A stretch of 64,000 nucleotides of DNA from Salarchaeum sp. JOR-1. Lineage in GTDB: Archaea > Halobacteriota > Halobacteria > Halobacteriales > Halobacteriaceae. Below the pieces are notes generated by a model. It was not told the origin of the DNA. It searched no databases and saw only the letters and a list, made by a program, of their open reading frames with translations. Of the stretch, positions 1 through 8,174 are shown one piece after another (the stretch's first letter is position 1; every line of letters starts with the position of its first letter). Location of the stretch: positions 62,001 through 126,000 of the forward strand of contig NZ_CP042241.1 in NCBI RefSeq assembly GCF_007833275.1, in the 5' to 3' direction. The position numbers and the translations under genes were made by a program.

Positions 1-48
1 CTGCGCGCCGTGGACTACGCGGGCTACGAGGGCGACATCCAGGAGTAG
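1..48 (+). CDS. 3' end of a gene cut by the window edge
   Basis: Only the last 15 codons are present, in frame 1, ending LRAVDYAGYEGDIQE and TAG at 46-48. Codon use is normal for the window, so this is probably a real gene end. The tail is too short to name a family. Its last strands could suit a TIM-barrel sugar-phosphate isomerase type protein, but that is only a guess. No downstream gene lies close on the same strand. Confidence 0.5.
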   Translation: MRAVDYAGYEGDIQE

Positions 49-216
49 CACGCACGACAAACGAACGAATCGGTCGTACGGAACGCGGACGAAGTTGCAG
101 TCGAGTACAGCGGGTTTCGCAACTGGGCGACGGCGTTACCGAGGCCGCCCCGCAGCGTTCGTTCAACCGGGGCGGGTGGGCGAGACGGGAGAGCGCCCGC
201 ACACACCCGCTCGTTC

Positions 217-390
217 TCACCGATCCGATTTTCGCCGGAGGAAGATAGCAACGCCGAAGATGGCGATTGCGACGCCGACGAGCACTATTTGAAGGCGGCC
301 GGCCGTGAATCCGGACGCAGCAAATACGGCCCATCCGAGCGCCCCGAGAAGGCGCCATAGGCGGTGTTCGGGGAGTGAGACGCCTTCCAT
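217..390 (-). CDS. small membrane protein, 57 aa
   Basis: This short reading frame runs from ATG at 390 to TGA at 217. The protein has two hydrophobic stretches, about residues 12-30 (LWRLLGALGWAVFAASGF) and 34-50 (QIVLVGVAIAIFGVAIF). It ends in a basic tail, LRRKSDR. The pattern of two helices and a positive C-terminus is that of a small inner-membrane protein. No family is recognised. It stands alone, with no gene within 270 bases upstream. The clean hydrophobic periodicity makes chance less likely, but expression is unproven. Confidence 0.5.
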   Translation of the reverse strand: MEGVSLPEHRLWRLLGALGWAVFAASGFTAGRLQIVLVGVAIAIFGVAIFLRRKSDR

Positions 391-586
391 AGTAATCCGG
401 CCGCCACCACCAGGCCGATAACGGGACTGACTATTCCGACCAACATACTAGTGGTGGAACCCACCACGGCGGCTCGTATTGCGGTGCCACGACGATGTCT
501 TCCGATCGACCCTCAGCACGTTTGATTTTAATGGCATCAGCCTCGGGGGAGCGCGCTACGACGGAGTCGCACGAACGCGCAGAGTA

Positions 587-604
587 GGTTACCGGCCAGT
601 AACC
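587..604. promoter_or_regulatory. palindrome GGTTAC-N6-GTAACC upstream of HTH gene
   Basis: A perfect inverted repeat with 6-base arms and a 6-base spacer lies 59-76 bases before the start at 663. A weak T/A box (CCTAAGAGG, near 628-636) sits between it and the gene. The position fits an operator or activator site for the regulator at 663-938. A related GTAAC-N3-GTTAC palindrome occurs upstream of the next regulator (1326-1338). Confidence 0.35.
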
Positions 605-662
605 CCGTGACAATGCCGTTACCGAGTGCCTAAGAGGGTGGCGTTCGTTGTGGTAGACGACG

Positions 663-938
663 ATGGACGACGTACTCTCCGAGTTGCCGCCGAGCGCGAA
701 ACTGGTCGTGAAAGTGCTCGAATACAACGGCGGCCTGACCCAGAAGGAAATCGTCGAGAAGTCCCGGCTCTCCCAGCGAACCGTCCGGGACGCTCTCGAC
801 CGCCTCCAGGAGAACGACCTCGTGGAGAAGGACATCTACATCCCCGACGCCCGCCAGAACCTCTACCGACTCGCGCTCGCGGAGAGCGACGACGGGGAGG
901 AAGAAGAGGCAGCGAAAGCAGAAGCCCTTCTAGACTAA
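663..938 (+). CDS. MarR/TrmB-like winged-helix regulator, 91 aa
   Basis: A short DNA-binding protein made almost wholly of a winged helix. LEYNGGLTQKEIVEKSRLSQ (about residues 19-38) gives helices 1-2. RTVRDALDRLQENDLVEKD gives the recognition helix and the start of the wing, closed by RQNLYRLA. The C-terminus is a highly acidic tail. Many haloarchaea carry such single-domain HTH proteins of MarR or TrmB type. The ATG at 663 follows a T/A-poor box and the palindrome at 587-604, so autoregulation is possible. Its 3' end overlaps the convergent HxlR gene by 9 bases. Target genes are unknown. Confidence 0.8.
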   Translation: MDDVLSELPPSAKLVVKVLEYNGGLTQKEIVEKSRLSQRTVRDALDRLQENDLVEKDIYIPDARQNLYRLALAESDDGEEEEAAKAEALLD

Positions 939-1286
939 GTTTTCCGCCGGTTCGAGGTGTTGTTCGCCCCACGCCGCGAGCGACTGCACCACCGGTTCGA
1001 GCGACTCGCCGAGGTCGGTGAGCGAGTACCGCACCCGCACGGGTTTGTCCTGCACGACCTCGCGGTTCACGAGGCTGTGCTCCTCGAGGTCGTCGAGGCT
1101 CTCCGAGAGCACCTTACTGGAGATGCCGTCGACGTCCTCCTGGAGTTCGTTGAATCCGAGGGCGTCCGCGCGGAGGAGTCGGTGGATGATGACGGGATGC
1201 CACTTCTTCCCGATGAGGGAGGCGGTCGCAGTGATGGAACACCAGTCGTTGCCGGCGCACTCCACGGGAACCCGTTGGTCGGCCAT
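930..1286 (-). CDS. HxlR-family transcriptional regulator
   Basis: At 118 aa it has the usual size of HxlR one-domain regulators. The family opening is clear: CSITATASLIGKKWHPVIIH (about residues 15-34), with the single Cys that often serves as a redox or thiol sensor. It is followed by a winged helix (ELQEDVDGISSKVLSESLDD) and the wing plus dimer helix (RVRYSLTDLGESLEPVVQSL). It probably represses or activates a neighbouring redox or detoxification gene, but no obvious target lies beside it. A T-rich box at about 1309-1317 fits a leaderless start at 1286. A palindrome just upstream may be its own operator. Confidence 0.9.
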   Translation of the reverse strand: MADQRVPVECAGNDWCSITATASLIGKKWHPVIIHRLLRADALGFNELQEDVDGISSKVLSESLDDLEEHSLVNREVVQDKPVRVRYSLTDLGESLEPVVQSLAAWGEQHLEPAENLV

Positions 1287-1308
1287 ACGGGGAGCAGGCG
1301 GCGCGTCC

Positions 1309-1338
1309 GGAAAAACGTACCTCTCGTAACCTAGTTAC
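1309..1338 (-). promoter_or_regulatory. promoter and GTAAC-CTA-GTTAC palindrome of the HxlR gene
   Basis: Read on the minus strand, the box ACGTTTTTCC centres about 27 bases before the ATG at 1286, which fits a leaderless transcript. Directly upstream at 1326-1338 is a 13-base inverted repeat, GTAAC-CTA-GTTAC. It overlaps the stop codon of the gene at 1331-1600. Its position behind the TATA box suggests an activator or autoregulatory site. Confidence 0.4.
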
Positions 1339-1600
1339 CGTCCGTATCCTCGAAGAGGTCGTCCCAGCCGACCGCGTCCGCCACCTCGTCGATCACCTTC
1401 TCTATCGGCCCCTCGCCCCGGGTTTCGCCGGCCTCGTAGACGTCTTCGCGCTCGATAGCCTCGAACGCGACCTGGTCGCTCTCGTCGAAGTACACGGGCT
1501 TCCCGCGCGTGTCGACGCCGAGGATGTGTCCGCCCTCGATTTCCTCCGGATACTCGAACGCACCGGCCGGCGGCGACGAATCACGGTCGTCACGAGCCAT
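1331..1600 (-). CDS. conserved-looking small acidic protein, 89 aa
   Basis: An acidic soluble protein starting MARDDRDSSPPAG and rich in Asp and Glu. It contains GGHILGVDTRGKPVYFDESD (about residues 23-42) and a C-terminal helix, EKVIDEVADAVGWDDLFED. Upstream in-frame codons are Arg-rich and unlike haloarchaeal protein, so the ATG at 1600 was chosen over the longer frame. No domain is recognised. It lies just behind the HxlR gene on the same strand, 44 bases apart, but the HxlR promoter lies between them. Function unknown. Confidence 0.65.
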   Translation of the reverse strand: MARDDRDSSPPAGAFEYPEEIEGGHILGVDTRGKPVYFDESDQVAFEAIEREDVYEAGETRGEGPIEKVIDEVADAVGWDDLFEDTDGN

Positions 1601-1886
1601 ACGCGAATCGTCGTCCGCGCCGCCGAAAAACCCGACGGCCGCCCGCGACGCCGAACACCGCCGCGTCGCCCTCACCCAGCAGGTAGCCCGCGCTCGCGGT
1701 CGTGCCGTTCGCCGCGTTCGACAGACTCCCCCTCGCAAGCGCTCCCGGAATGCGCGCGGGAGTGAAGTTCACCGTCTCGCCTGGTCTCGGGACGCGGTGG
1801 TCGTTCGTCTCCCTGCCCGGCGCGAGCGTGACGGCGCCCGCACTGACACCCGCACCCGTTTTATTCTCGAATCGACTAGGGAGCCC

Positions 1887-2519
1887 GTGGAGAACGTCAC
1901 CGACCGCACGAGCAATCCCTTCGGCATGAACCCGCCGCACGAGACGCCGGTTCCCGGGTACGGGGACGCGAACGCGGATTTCCACGTCATCGGCGACCAC
2001 CCGGGCGTGCACGGGGGCGCGGACACCGGCGTGCCGTTCACGGGCACGGAGAGCGGGCGACGGCTCCAGCGCGCGCTCGCCGAGGTCGGCCTGCTCGCCG
2101 ACGTGGGCGACAAGCCGGAGGTGGAGAACCTCTATCTCTCCTACCTCCACATGGCCGTCGCGGACGGCAGCCCCGACGAGGCGTCGTACCGCGACCTCGA
2201 ACCGTTCTTCGACGCCGAGCTCCGCGCGATCACCGCGCACGTCCTGATTCCCGTGGGGGAGCGCGCCATCGACCACGTCCTGCGCGAGTACACCGCCCGG
2301 CACGCCAAGCACGCGCCGATCGACCCGGACGCCCTGCACGCCGAGGAACTGCTCGGCGCGGGCTTCCTCGTCGTCCCCGCGAAAGACCCCAGCGAGTGGA
2401 CGGACGCGGACGAACGAGCGTTCGTGGACGCGCTCGCGGACGTGCTGGAGCGCGACTACCGCCGCGAGACCGACCTCGGACGGTTCCTCACCGGCCCCGA
2501 CCCATACAGGGTGCGCTAG
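1887..2519 (+). CDS. uracil-DNA glycosylase superfamily protein
   Basis: A 210-aa protein of the UDG-like superfamily. Near the N-terminus PVPGYGDANADFHVIGDHPG matches the first active-site loop of family 4-type enzymes (GxGDxxAxxxxIGxxPG). The phrase TGVPFTGTESGRRLQRAL follows as the substrate pocket. The four Cys ligands of the Fe-S cluster seen in true family 4 enzymes are absent, so catalysis on uracil is not assured. GTG at 1887 was chosen because a box TTTTATT at 1859-1865 lies at about -25 and the peptide MENVTDRTSNPFGM reads like a genuine N-terminus. Role: probably DNA base repair. Confidence 0.75.
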   Translation: MENVTDRTSNPFGMNPPHETPVPGYGDANADFHVIGDHPGVHGGADTGVPFTGTESGRRLQRALAEVGLLADVGDKPEVENLYLSYLHMAVADGSPDEASYRDLEPFFDAELRAITAHVLIPVGERAIDHVLREYTARHAKHAPIDPDALHAEELLGAGFLVVPAKDPSEWTDADERAFVDALADVLERDYRRETDLGRFLTGPDPYRVR

Positions 2520-4165
2520 TCCTCCGTCCGGTCTCGGAGTTCGGTGCGCCGGATCTTCCCCGTCACCGTCTTCGGGAGTTCCTCCACGTACTCGATCTCG
2601 CGGGGGTACTCGTGCGCCGCGAGTTCGGACTTCACGTGCGACTGTATCTCGCCAGTGAGGTCGTCGTCGCCCTCGTAGCCCTCCGAGAGCGTCACGTAGG
2701 CCTTCACGATGTTGCCGCGCTCGGGGTGCGGTTTCGGAACGACCGCGGCCTCCGCGACCGCGGGGTGCTCGCCGAGCGACGACTCGACGTCGAAGGGGCC
2801 GATCCGATAGCCGGACGAGAGGATGACGTCGTCCGCGCGCCCCTCGAACCAGAAGTAGCCGTCCTCGTCCCGGGACGCGAGGTCGCCGGAGAGATACCAC
2901 TCGTCGCCGTCAGGACCCTCGACGAAGCAGTCGGCCGTCTTCTCCGGGTTGTCCCAGTAGCCCGCGAAGAAGCACGGGTAGTCGCCGCGCTGGGCGATGA
3001 CGCCGGTCTCGCCCGGCGGGAGTTCCTCTCCGGTGTCCGGGTCGACGACGGCGGCCGTGATTCCGGGGAGGGGTTTTCCCATGCTGCCGGGGCGGAGTTC
3101 CATCGTGGGATAGTTGTTGATGATCATGTTCCCCGTCTCGGTCTGACCGTACGTGTCGTGGATGGTGACACCGAGGGTCTCCTCGCCCCAGTCGACCACG
3201 CCGGCGGAGAGCGGTTCCCCGATGGAGAGCGCGTGCCGGAGGTCGAGGTCGACGCCGTCGAGCACGTCCTCGCGCTCGCGGAACATCCGGTAGGCGGTCG
3301 GAACGCTGAACAGCACGCTGATCGGGTATTCGTCGAGCAGGGCCGCCCAGTCCGCCGGGTCGAACTCGCCGTCGTAGACGAACAGTTCGGTTCCCCAGAA
3401 CCACGCGCCGAGCGTGTTGATGACGCCCGTGAGCCAGCCGATGTCGCCGGTGCTCCAGTAGAGGTCGTCCTCGGTGAGGTCGACGGCGTAGTACTGGGTT
3501 GCGGCGACGCCCGCGACCCAGCGGTGCTCGTGCAGAACGCCCTTCGCGGGGCCCGTGGTTCCGGACGTGTAGTAGAGGAGCGCGTTCGAGTCGCCCGAGG
3601 TTTCGGCGGCCTCGTAGGTCGGGTCGGCGTCGGCGAGCGCGCGCTCGTACCGGACGTCCCCGGGTTCGCCGCCGCCGACGGTGACGACGGTGTGGACGGA
3701 CGGCGCGTCGTCGAGCGCGTCCCCGACGGTGTCGCGGTTCTCGTCGGTGGTGACGGCGACGGCGGCGTCACAGTCGTCGAGCCGGTACGCGATCCCGTCC
3801 GGCCCGTAGCGCTCGTTCACGCTCCCCCAGACCCGGCCGGCCTTCAGCGCGCCGACCAGCGCGACGTAGTGCTCGGGGATCCGCGGCATGTACGAGACGA
3901 CGCGGTCGCCGGGGTCGGTGTGGGTTTCGAGGACGTTCGCGAACCGGTTCGAGCGCTCGGCGAGTTCCGCGAAGGAGAGCGACTCCCGGGAGCCGTCGCT
4001 GCCGGCGTACCGGAGCGCGACCCGGTCGGTGTCGGCGTATCGGTCGACGCACTCGTGGGCGATGTTCAGGTGTTCGGGCGCGTCCCAGTCTGCCTCGTCG
4101 AAGAACCGGCTCCAGTCGAATCCGTCGCGTTCGGCCTCGTAGTCGGGGAGGTTGTGAGACGACAT
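2516..4165 (-). CDS. AMP-forming acyl-CoA synthetase
   Basis: A 549-aa adenylate-forming enzyme that activates a carboxylic acid to its CoA thioester through an acyl-AMP. The P-loop signature YYTSGTTGPAKG is at about residues 198-209. YGQTETGN marks the second core motif, WYLSGDLASRDEDGYFWFEG the hinge region, and LPKTVTGKIRR carries the catalytic C-terminal lysine. The size and the GYRIGPFDVE stretch resemble medium-chain or acetate-type synthetases. The exact acid cannot be read. The ATG at 4165 is preferred to an upstream Cys-rich start at 4192. A T/A box (AAAAGACTATG, about 4192-4202) fits transcription starting near 4165. Confidence 0.88.
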   Translation of the reverse strand: MSSHNLPDYEAERDGFDWSRFFDEADWDAPEHLNIAHECVDRYADTDRVALRYAGSDGSRESLSFAELAERSNRFANVLETHTDPGDRVVSYMPRIPEHYVALVGALKAGRVWGSVNERYGPDGIAYRLDDCDAAVAVTTDENRDTVGDALDDAPSVHTVVTVGGGEPGDVRYERALADADPTYEAAETSGDSNALLYYTSGTTGPAKGVLHEHRWVAGVAATQYYAVDLTEDDLYWSTGDIGWLTGVINTLGAWFWGTELFVYDGEFDPADWAALLDEYPISVLFSVPTAYRMFREREDVLDGVDLDLRHALSIGEPLSAGVVDWGEETLGVTIHDTYGQTETGNMIINNYPTMELRPGSMGKPLPGITAAVVDPDTGEELPPGETGVIAQRGDYPCFFAGYWDNPEKTADCFVEGPDGDEWYLSGDLASRDEDGYFWFEGRADDVILSSGYRIGPFDVESSLGEHPAVAEAAVVPKPHPERGNIVKAYVTLSEGYEGDDDLTGEIQSHVKSELAAHEYPREIEYVEELPKTVTGKIRRTELRDRTED

Positions 4166-4245
4166 CAGGCAACAATTGTCACATGCACACATAGTCTTTT
4201 CCGCGTCCGCTAACTCCTTACTCCCTCCCGTCGAACCCCCACGGT

Positions 4246-5220
4246 ATGCGACACATCCGACTCGGGAACACCGAGTTCGAGGGCCGGAACAGCGTCTACC
4301 TCCTCGCTGGGGACGGCCCGACGACCCTCGTGGACACGGGCGTCGGCACGGACGGCGTGTACGACCAGCTCGCCGCCGCGCTCGCGGACGCGGGCTACGA
4401 GACGAGCGACCTCGACCGCATCGCCCTGACGCACTTCCACGAGGACCACGCGGGCCTCGCGGGCCGCCTCCAGCGTGAGAGCGGCGCGGACGTGTTCGTC
4501 CACGAGGCGGACGCGCCGCTCGTCGCCGGCGACGCGGACGCGCGGGCGGCGATGACCGACCGCCAGCGCGAACTCCTCGACGAGTGGGGGATGCCCGCGG
4601 AGAAGCAGCGCGAGCTCCTCGACTTCCTCGACACGCACGACGACATCCGCGGCGAACCCGCGGACGTGACGCCGGTGTCGGACGGCGACACGCTCGCGCT
4701 CGGCCCGCACGAGGCCGAGGTCGTCCACCTGCCCGGGCACGCCGCCGGCCTCGCGGGCTACCGCGTGGAGCGCGAGGGCCGCCGGGAGGCGTTCGTCGGT
4801 GACGCCCTCCTCCCGAAGTACACACCGAACGTCGGCGGCGCGGACGTGCGCGTCGAACGCCCGCTCCAGACGTACCTCGACAGCCTCGACCGCATCGAGT
4901 CCCTCGACCTCGACCGGGCGTGGCCCGGCCACCGCGGCCCCATCTTCGCGCCGACGCTGCGGGCGCGAGACATCGCCGACCACCACGCCGAACGCACCGA
5001 GCGCGTGCTCTCCGTGCTCCGCGAGCGCGGCAAGGCGACGCCCTGGGAGGTGAGCGCAGACCTGTTCGGCGACCTGCACGCCATCCACGTCCTCCACGGG
5101 CCGGGCGAGGCGTACGCCCACCTGAACCACCTCGCCCACGAGGGCGTCGTCGAGCGCGCCGGTCGCGAGTACGCGCTCACCACGGACGCGGAAACCGCCG
5201 ACTCCCGGTTAGAATTATAA
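4246..5220 (+). CDS. MBL-fold metallohydrolase with C-terminal winged helix
   Basis: 324 aa. The metallo-beta-lactamase core has the zinc motif THFHEDHAG (about residues 64-72). A later His lies in VVHLPGHAAGLAG, an Asp in FVGDALLPKY and a final His in WPGHRGP. The C-terminal 70 residues (RGKATPWEVSADLFGD to HLNHLAHEGVVERAG) form a winged-helix-like module, as in LACTB2-type proteins. Such enzymes hydrolyse thioesters or phosphodiesters. The divergent acyl-CoA synthetase next door makes an acyl-CoA-linked role possible but unproven. Start ATG at 4246, with a weak T/A box (TAACTCCTTAC) about 32 bases before it. Confidence 0.85.
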   Translation: MRHIRLGNTEFEGRNSVYLLAGDGPTTLVDTGVGTDGVYDQLAAALADAGYETSDLDRIALTHFHEDHAGLAGRLQRESGADVFVHEADAPLVAGDADARAAMTDRQRELLDEWGMPAEKQRELLDFLDTHDDIRGEPADVTPVSDGDTLALGPHEAEVVHLPGHAAGLAGYRVEREGRREAFVGDALLPKYTPNVGGADVRVERPLQTYLDSLDRIESLDLDRAWPGHRGPIFAPTLRARDIADHHAERTERVLSVLRERGKATPWEVSADLFGDLHAIHVLHGPGEAYAHLNHLAHEGVVERAGREYALTTDAETADSRLEL

Positions 5221-5235
5221 AACCCGTAACAGTAA

Positions 5236-5328
5236 AGCACGTGCTGTAAATCAGTTAGGTGTGGTTCTTTCAATGCCTGCATTCCGCAGGCACTGTGCCT
5301 CTGACGTCGGAAGCCGGAAACGGCTTCC
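5236..5328. repeat. cluster of a palindrome and two perfect hairpins
   Basis: Three inverted repeats lie in the 150-base gap before the amidohydrolase gene. The first is the palindrome AGCACGTGCT at 5236-5245. The second is TGCCTGC-ATTCC-GCAGGCA at 5274-5292. The third is GGAAGCCG-GAAA-CGGCTTCC at 5309-5328, a stable GNRA-type tetraloop hairpin. They lie upstream of the likely promoter (CATACTCTTT, about 5337-5346), so they are not part of a leaderless mRNA for that gene. They could form a small RNA, a terminator for the MBL gene, or the end of a lost mobile element. Confidence 0.55.
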
Positions 5329-5371
5329 ACGCTCCACCATACTCTTTGAGCCGCGCGTCCGACCGTCGGAC

Positions 5372-6607
5372 ATGGACGTCTCTCTCGACCGCCTGCGGGA
5401 CGACATCGAGGCGAACGCCGCGTTCGGCGCGACCGGCGACACCGGCCGCACGAACCTCACGGGGAGCGACGCGAACCGGGACGCCCGCGACCACCTCGTA
5501 GCGCGGATGGAAGACGCGGGCCTCGACGTGCGCGTGGACGCCGTGGGGAACATCGCGGGCCGGTGGGTCCCCGCGTCCGCGGACGCCGACGCGCCGGCCG
5601 TGGCGTCCGGAAGTCACCTCGACTCCGTGCCGAACGGCGGTATCTTCGACGGCCCGCTCGGCGTGTACGGCGCGCTCGAAGCCGTGCGCGCGCTCCGGGA
5701 GTCCGACACCGACCTCGCCCGGCCGATAGAGGTCGTGTCGTTCACCGAGGAGGAAGGCGCGTCGTTCGCCCCCGGCCTCCTCGGATCGTCGGTCGCCACG
5801 GGCGAACGCGACCTCGACACCGCGCTCGGGTACGAACACGACGGCCGGACGCTCGACGCGGCGCTCTCCGACATCGGCTACCGCGGCGACGGCGTGCTCG
5901 ACGCGGGCGCGTGGGACGCCTGGGTGGAACTCCACATCGAACAGGGAACCAGGCTCGAATCCGCGGGCGCTAACGCGGGCGTCGTCACGGACATCACGGG
6001 CATCACGCACTGCGAGGCGGTCGTCGAGGGGCAGGCCGACCACGCGGGCGCGACGCCGATGGACGCGCGGACGGACGCGCTGGCCGCCGCGAGCGAGTTC
6101 GTGCTCGACGTGGAGGACGCCGCCACCGACGCCGCGGGCGGCCAGGGAACCGCGGTCGGCACTGTCGGGAGCCTGGACGTCTCGCCGAACGCGACGAACG
6201 TCGTCCCCGGCCGCGTCGAACTCGGCGTCGACGTCCGGGACGTGGCGTACGACACGATGGACGACGTCGTGGCCGCGGCCCGCGACTCACTCGACCGACT
6301 CGAATCCGAGCGCGGCGTGAACACCTCGCTCTCGCGGCCGTTCGACGTGCCGCCCGCGCCGATGGCCGAGCGCGTGCGGGACGCCGCCACCGACGCCGCC
6401 GAGGAGAACGGCCAGTCGAGTCTCGCGCTGCACTCGGGCGCGGCGCACGACACGATGCACGTCGCACGCGTCACCGACGCCGGACTGCTGTTCGCGCCCT
6501 CCGAGGGCGGGTTCTCCCACAGCCCCCGCGAGTGGACGGACTGGGCGGACTGCCGGGACGCCGTCAGAGTGCTCGCCGGGACACTCGCGCGACTCGCCGG
6601 CCGGTAA
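5372..6607 (+). CDS. M20-family amidohydrolase (N-carbamoylase / allantoate amidohydrolase type)
   Basis: 411 aa, close to the usual length for HyuC/AllC-type enzymes, which remove carbamoyl or ureido groups using two metal ions. Metal and substrate motifs are clear: SGSHLDSVPNGGIFDGPLG (about residues 79-97), SFTEEEGASF for the bridging Glu, ELHIEQG for a His, GQADHAGATPMD for the dimer-domain substrate residues, and SGAAHDTMHVA near the end. The preferred substrate (N-carbamoyl amino acid, allantoate or ureidoglycine) cannot be told. The long upstream extension was rejected in favour of ATG at 5372, which has a T/A box at about -30. Confidence 0.85.
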   Translation: MDVSLDRLRDDIEANAAFGATGDTGRTNLTGSDANRDARDHLVARMEDAGLDVRVDAVGNIAGRWVPASADADAPAVASGSHLDSVPNGGIFDGPLGVYGALEAVRALRESDTDLARPIEVVSFTEEEGASFAPGLLGSSVATGERDLDTALGYEHDGRTLDAALSDIGYRGDGVLDAGAWDAWVELHIEQGTRLESAGANAGVVTDITGITHCEAVVEGQADHAGATPMDARTDALAAASEFVLDVEDAATDAAGGQGTAVGTVGSLDVSPNATNVVPGRVELGVDVRDVAYDTMDDVVAAARDSLDRLESERGVNTSLSRPFDVPPAPMAERVRDAATDAAEENGQSSLALHSGAAHDTMHVARVTDAGLLFAPSEGGFSHSPREWTDWADCRDAVRVLAGTLARLAGR

Positions 6608-6705
6608 CTGGGTGGACGCCCGCCGGGCGGCGAACGGCACCGCGGGGCGAATCGCGTTCCCGGCCGGGCGGAACCGCTAAGCCCCTCCGACGGCGTCCCC
6701 CGAGT

Positions 6706-7359
6706 ATGAGTGATGTGCTCACCGACGCCGCCGCGGACGCCGTGCGCGCCGGCAACGCCGAGCCCGGCGCGGTGCTCGCGGAGATGACCGAGTACGGCCG
6801 CGACGAACACTTCCCCATCGTCGGCCCCGACGCCGGGCGCTTCCTCCGCCTGCTCGCCCGCCTCACGGGCGCGCGCCGCGTGTTCGAGTTCGGCTCCGGG
6901 TTCGGGTACTCCGCCGCGTGGTTCGCGGACGCCCTCCCCGCCGACGGCGAACTCGTCCTCACCGACTTCGACGAAACCAACCTCGAGAAAGCCCGCGAGT
7001 TCCTCGAACGCACCGGCGACGCCGAGAAGTGCGCGTTCGAGGCCGGAGACGCGTTCGAGACGTTCGACGCCCGGGACGGCCCCTACGACCTCGTGTTCGT
7101 CGATTGCCAGAAGACCCGGTACGCCGACGCGCTCGACCGCGCCATCCCGGAACTCCGCGACGGCGGCCTCGTCGTCGCCGACAACGTCCTCGACGGCCCC
7201 GTGACGCCCGAGGAGATGCGGAAAGCGTTCCACGGCCGGCCGCCCAGCGACGCCGCTGCCGGCATCGCAGAATACGTGGAGAACGTACGTAGTGCGCCGT
7301 TCGAGACCGCGATCGTCCCGCTCGGCGAAGGCCTCTCGGTCAGCCGGTACAGCCCTTAG
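6706..7359 (+). CDS. O-methyltransferase (class I SAM, COMT-like)
   Basis: 217 aa. The N-terminal cap includes DEHFPIVGPDAGRFLRLLA, as in caffeoyl-CoA O-methyltransferase-like enzymes. The SAM pocket is RVFEFGSGFGYSAAWFA, the acidic ribose contact lies in LVLTDFDETN, and YDLVFVDCQKTRYADAL supplies the metal-side Asp, followed by GGLVVADNVLDGPV. These are cation-dependent methyltransferases; the substrate is unknown. A gap of about 100 bases separates it from the amidohydrolase, so co-transcription is possible. Start ATG at 6706. Its stop overlaps the convergent PGF-CTERM gene by 4 bases. Confidence 0.85.
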   Translation: MSDVLTDAAADAVRAGNAEPGAVLAEMTEYGRDEHFPIVGPDAGRFLRLLARLTGARRVFEFGSGFGYSAAWFADALPADGELVLTDFDETNLEKAREFLERTGDAEKCAFEAGDAFETFDARDGPYDLVFVDCQKTRYADALDRAIPELRDGGLVVADNVLDGPVTPEEMRKAFHGRPPSDAAAGIAEYVENVRSAPFETAIVPLGEGLSVSRYSP

Positions 7360-8111
7360 TCGCGGAGCGCGAGGAACGCCGCGCCCGCCACCGCGAGCAG
7401 GCCGACACCGAGACCGAATCCGGGCGAACCGCCCGAGGAACCGGAGTCGTCGGACTCCGTGGTGGTGGCCGCGGACGTCGTCGTGTCCGCTGACCCCATC
7501 GTGGTCGACGAGGATGTCGTGTCGTCCGCGGTCGTATCACCGCTCGTCGTCTGCGTCGTGGTCTGCGTCGTCGTCTCGCTCTGCAGGGCGTTCTCGACGT
7601 CGAACGTCGCGGTCGCCTGCGAGCCGCTGGACTGCGGGTTGATGTCGAGCGTCACGTTGTACGATCCCGCCTGGTCGGGGTTCGCGACGTCCTCGTAGAC
7701 GACGACGACCTCGTCGCCCTCGTAGAGGCTGTAACTGCCGCCGAGGTCGAACGTGAGTGTCGCGCCGTTGTTGCTGGTGGAGACGCTCGCCAGGTCGTCG
7801 CTGACGTTCACGTCCACGGCGTCGCCGGTCTGGTTGTCGCCGCGGTCGATGCCGATGGTGGCGACGTCCTCGACGCTGACGTTACTCGCGTCGGTGCCGG
7901 AGCCCTGGTAGTTCACCTGGAAGCCGTTCCACGAGGAGGTGTCGACCGTGGAACCGGCGGTGAGAGTCGCGGTGTGCTGTGCGGTCGCGCCGGGCGCGCT
8001 CGGGTTCGCGGTGAGGGACGCCGCGGTCGCCGCCGCGACGCCACCGGTGAACGCGCCGGCGACGACGGTCAGTGCGAGCAACGCGGCCAGGAGGCTACGT
8101 GTGTTCTTCAT
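7356..8111 (-). CDS. secreted PGF-CTERM surface protein
   Basis: 251 aa. A Sec signal peptide is plain (MKNTRSLLAALLALTVVAGA, then TGGVAAATAA). The body is a beta-rich domain with GDNQTGDAVDVNVSDDLASV and a following YEGDEVVVVYEDV strand. A Thr-rich linker (about residues 178-225) is a likely O-glycosylated stalk. The C-terminus is the tripartite PGF-CTERM signal: motif PGFG, one helix (LGVGLLAVAGAAFLAL) and basic RD. Archaeosortase A is expected to cleave here and attach the protein to a lipid anchor. The sugar-binding or structural role is unknown. A T/A box (CCTTTGAAG) near 8141 fits the start at 8111. Confidence 0.88.
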   Translation of the reverse strand: MKNTRSLLAALLALTVVAGAFTGGVAAATAASLTANPSAPGATAQHTATLTAGSTVDTSSWNGFQVNYQGSGTDASNVSVEDVATIGIDRGDNQTGDAVDVNVSDDLASVSTSNNGATLTFDLGGSYSLYEGDEVVVVYEDVANPDQAGSYNVTLDINPQSSGSQATATFDVENALQSETTTQTTTQTTSGDTTADDTTSSSTTMGSADTTTSAATTTESDDSGSSGGSPGFGLGVGLLAVAGAAFLALRD

Positions 8112-8174
8112 TGCGTGTCACAGCCAACACGAGTCTTCTTCAAAGGCCTTCGGGCCGAAAATTACTCGCGGTGA

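Noticed and set aside
4166-4192. Upstream start giving a Cys-rich peptide MCACDNCCL on the acyl-CoA synthetase
   Set aside because: The T/A box overlaps or touches this codon, so transcription should begin after it; homologous enzymes do not have such a lead.
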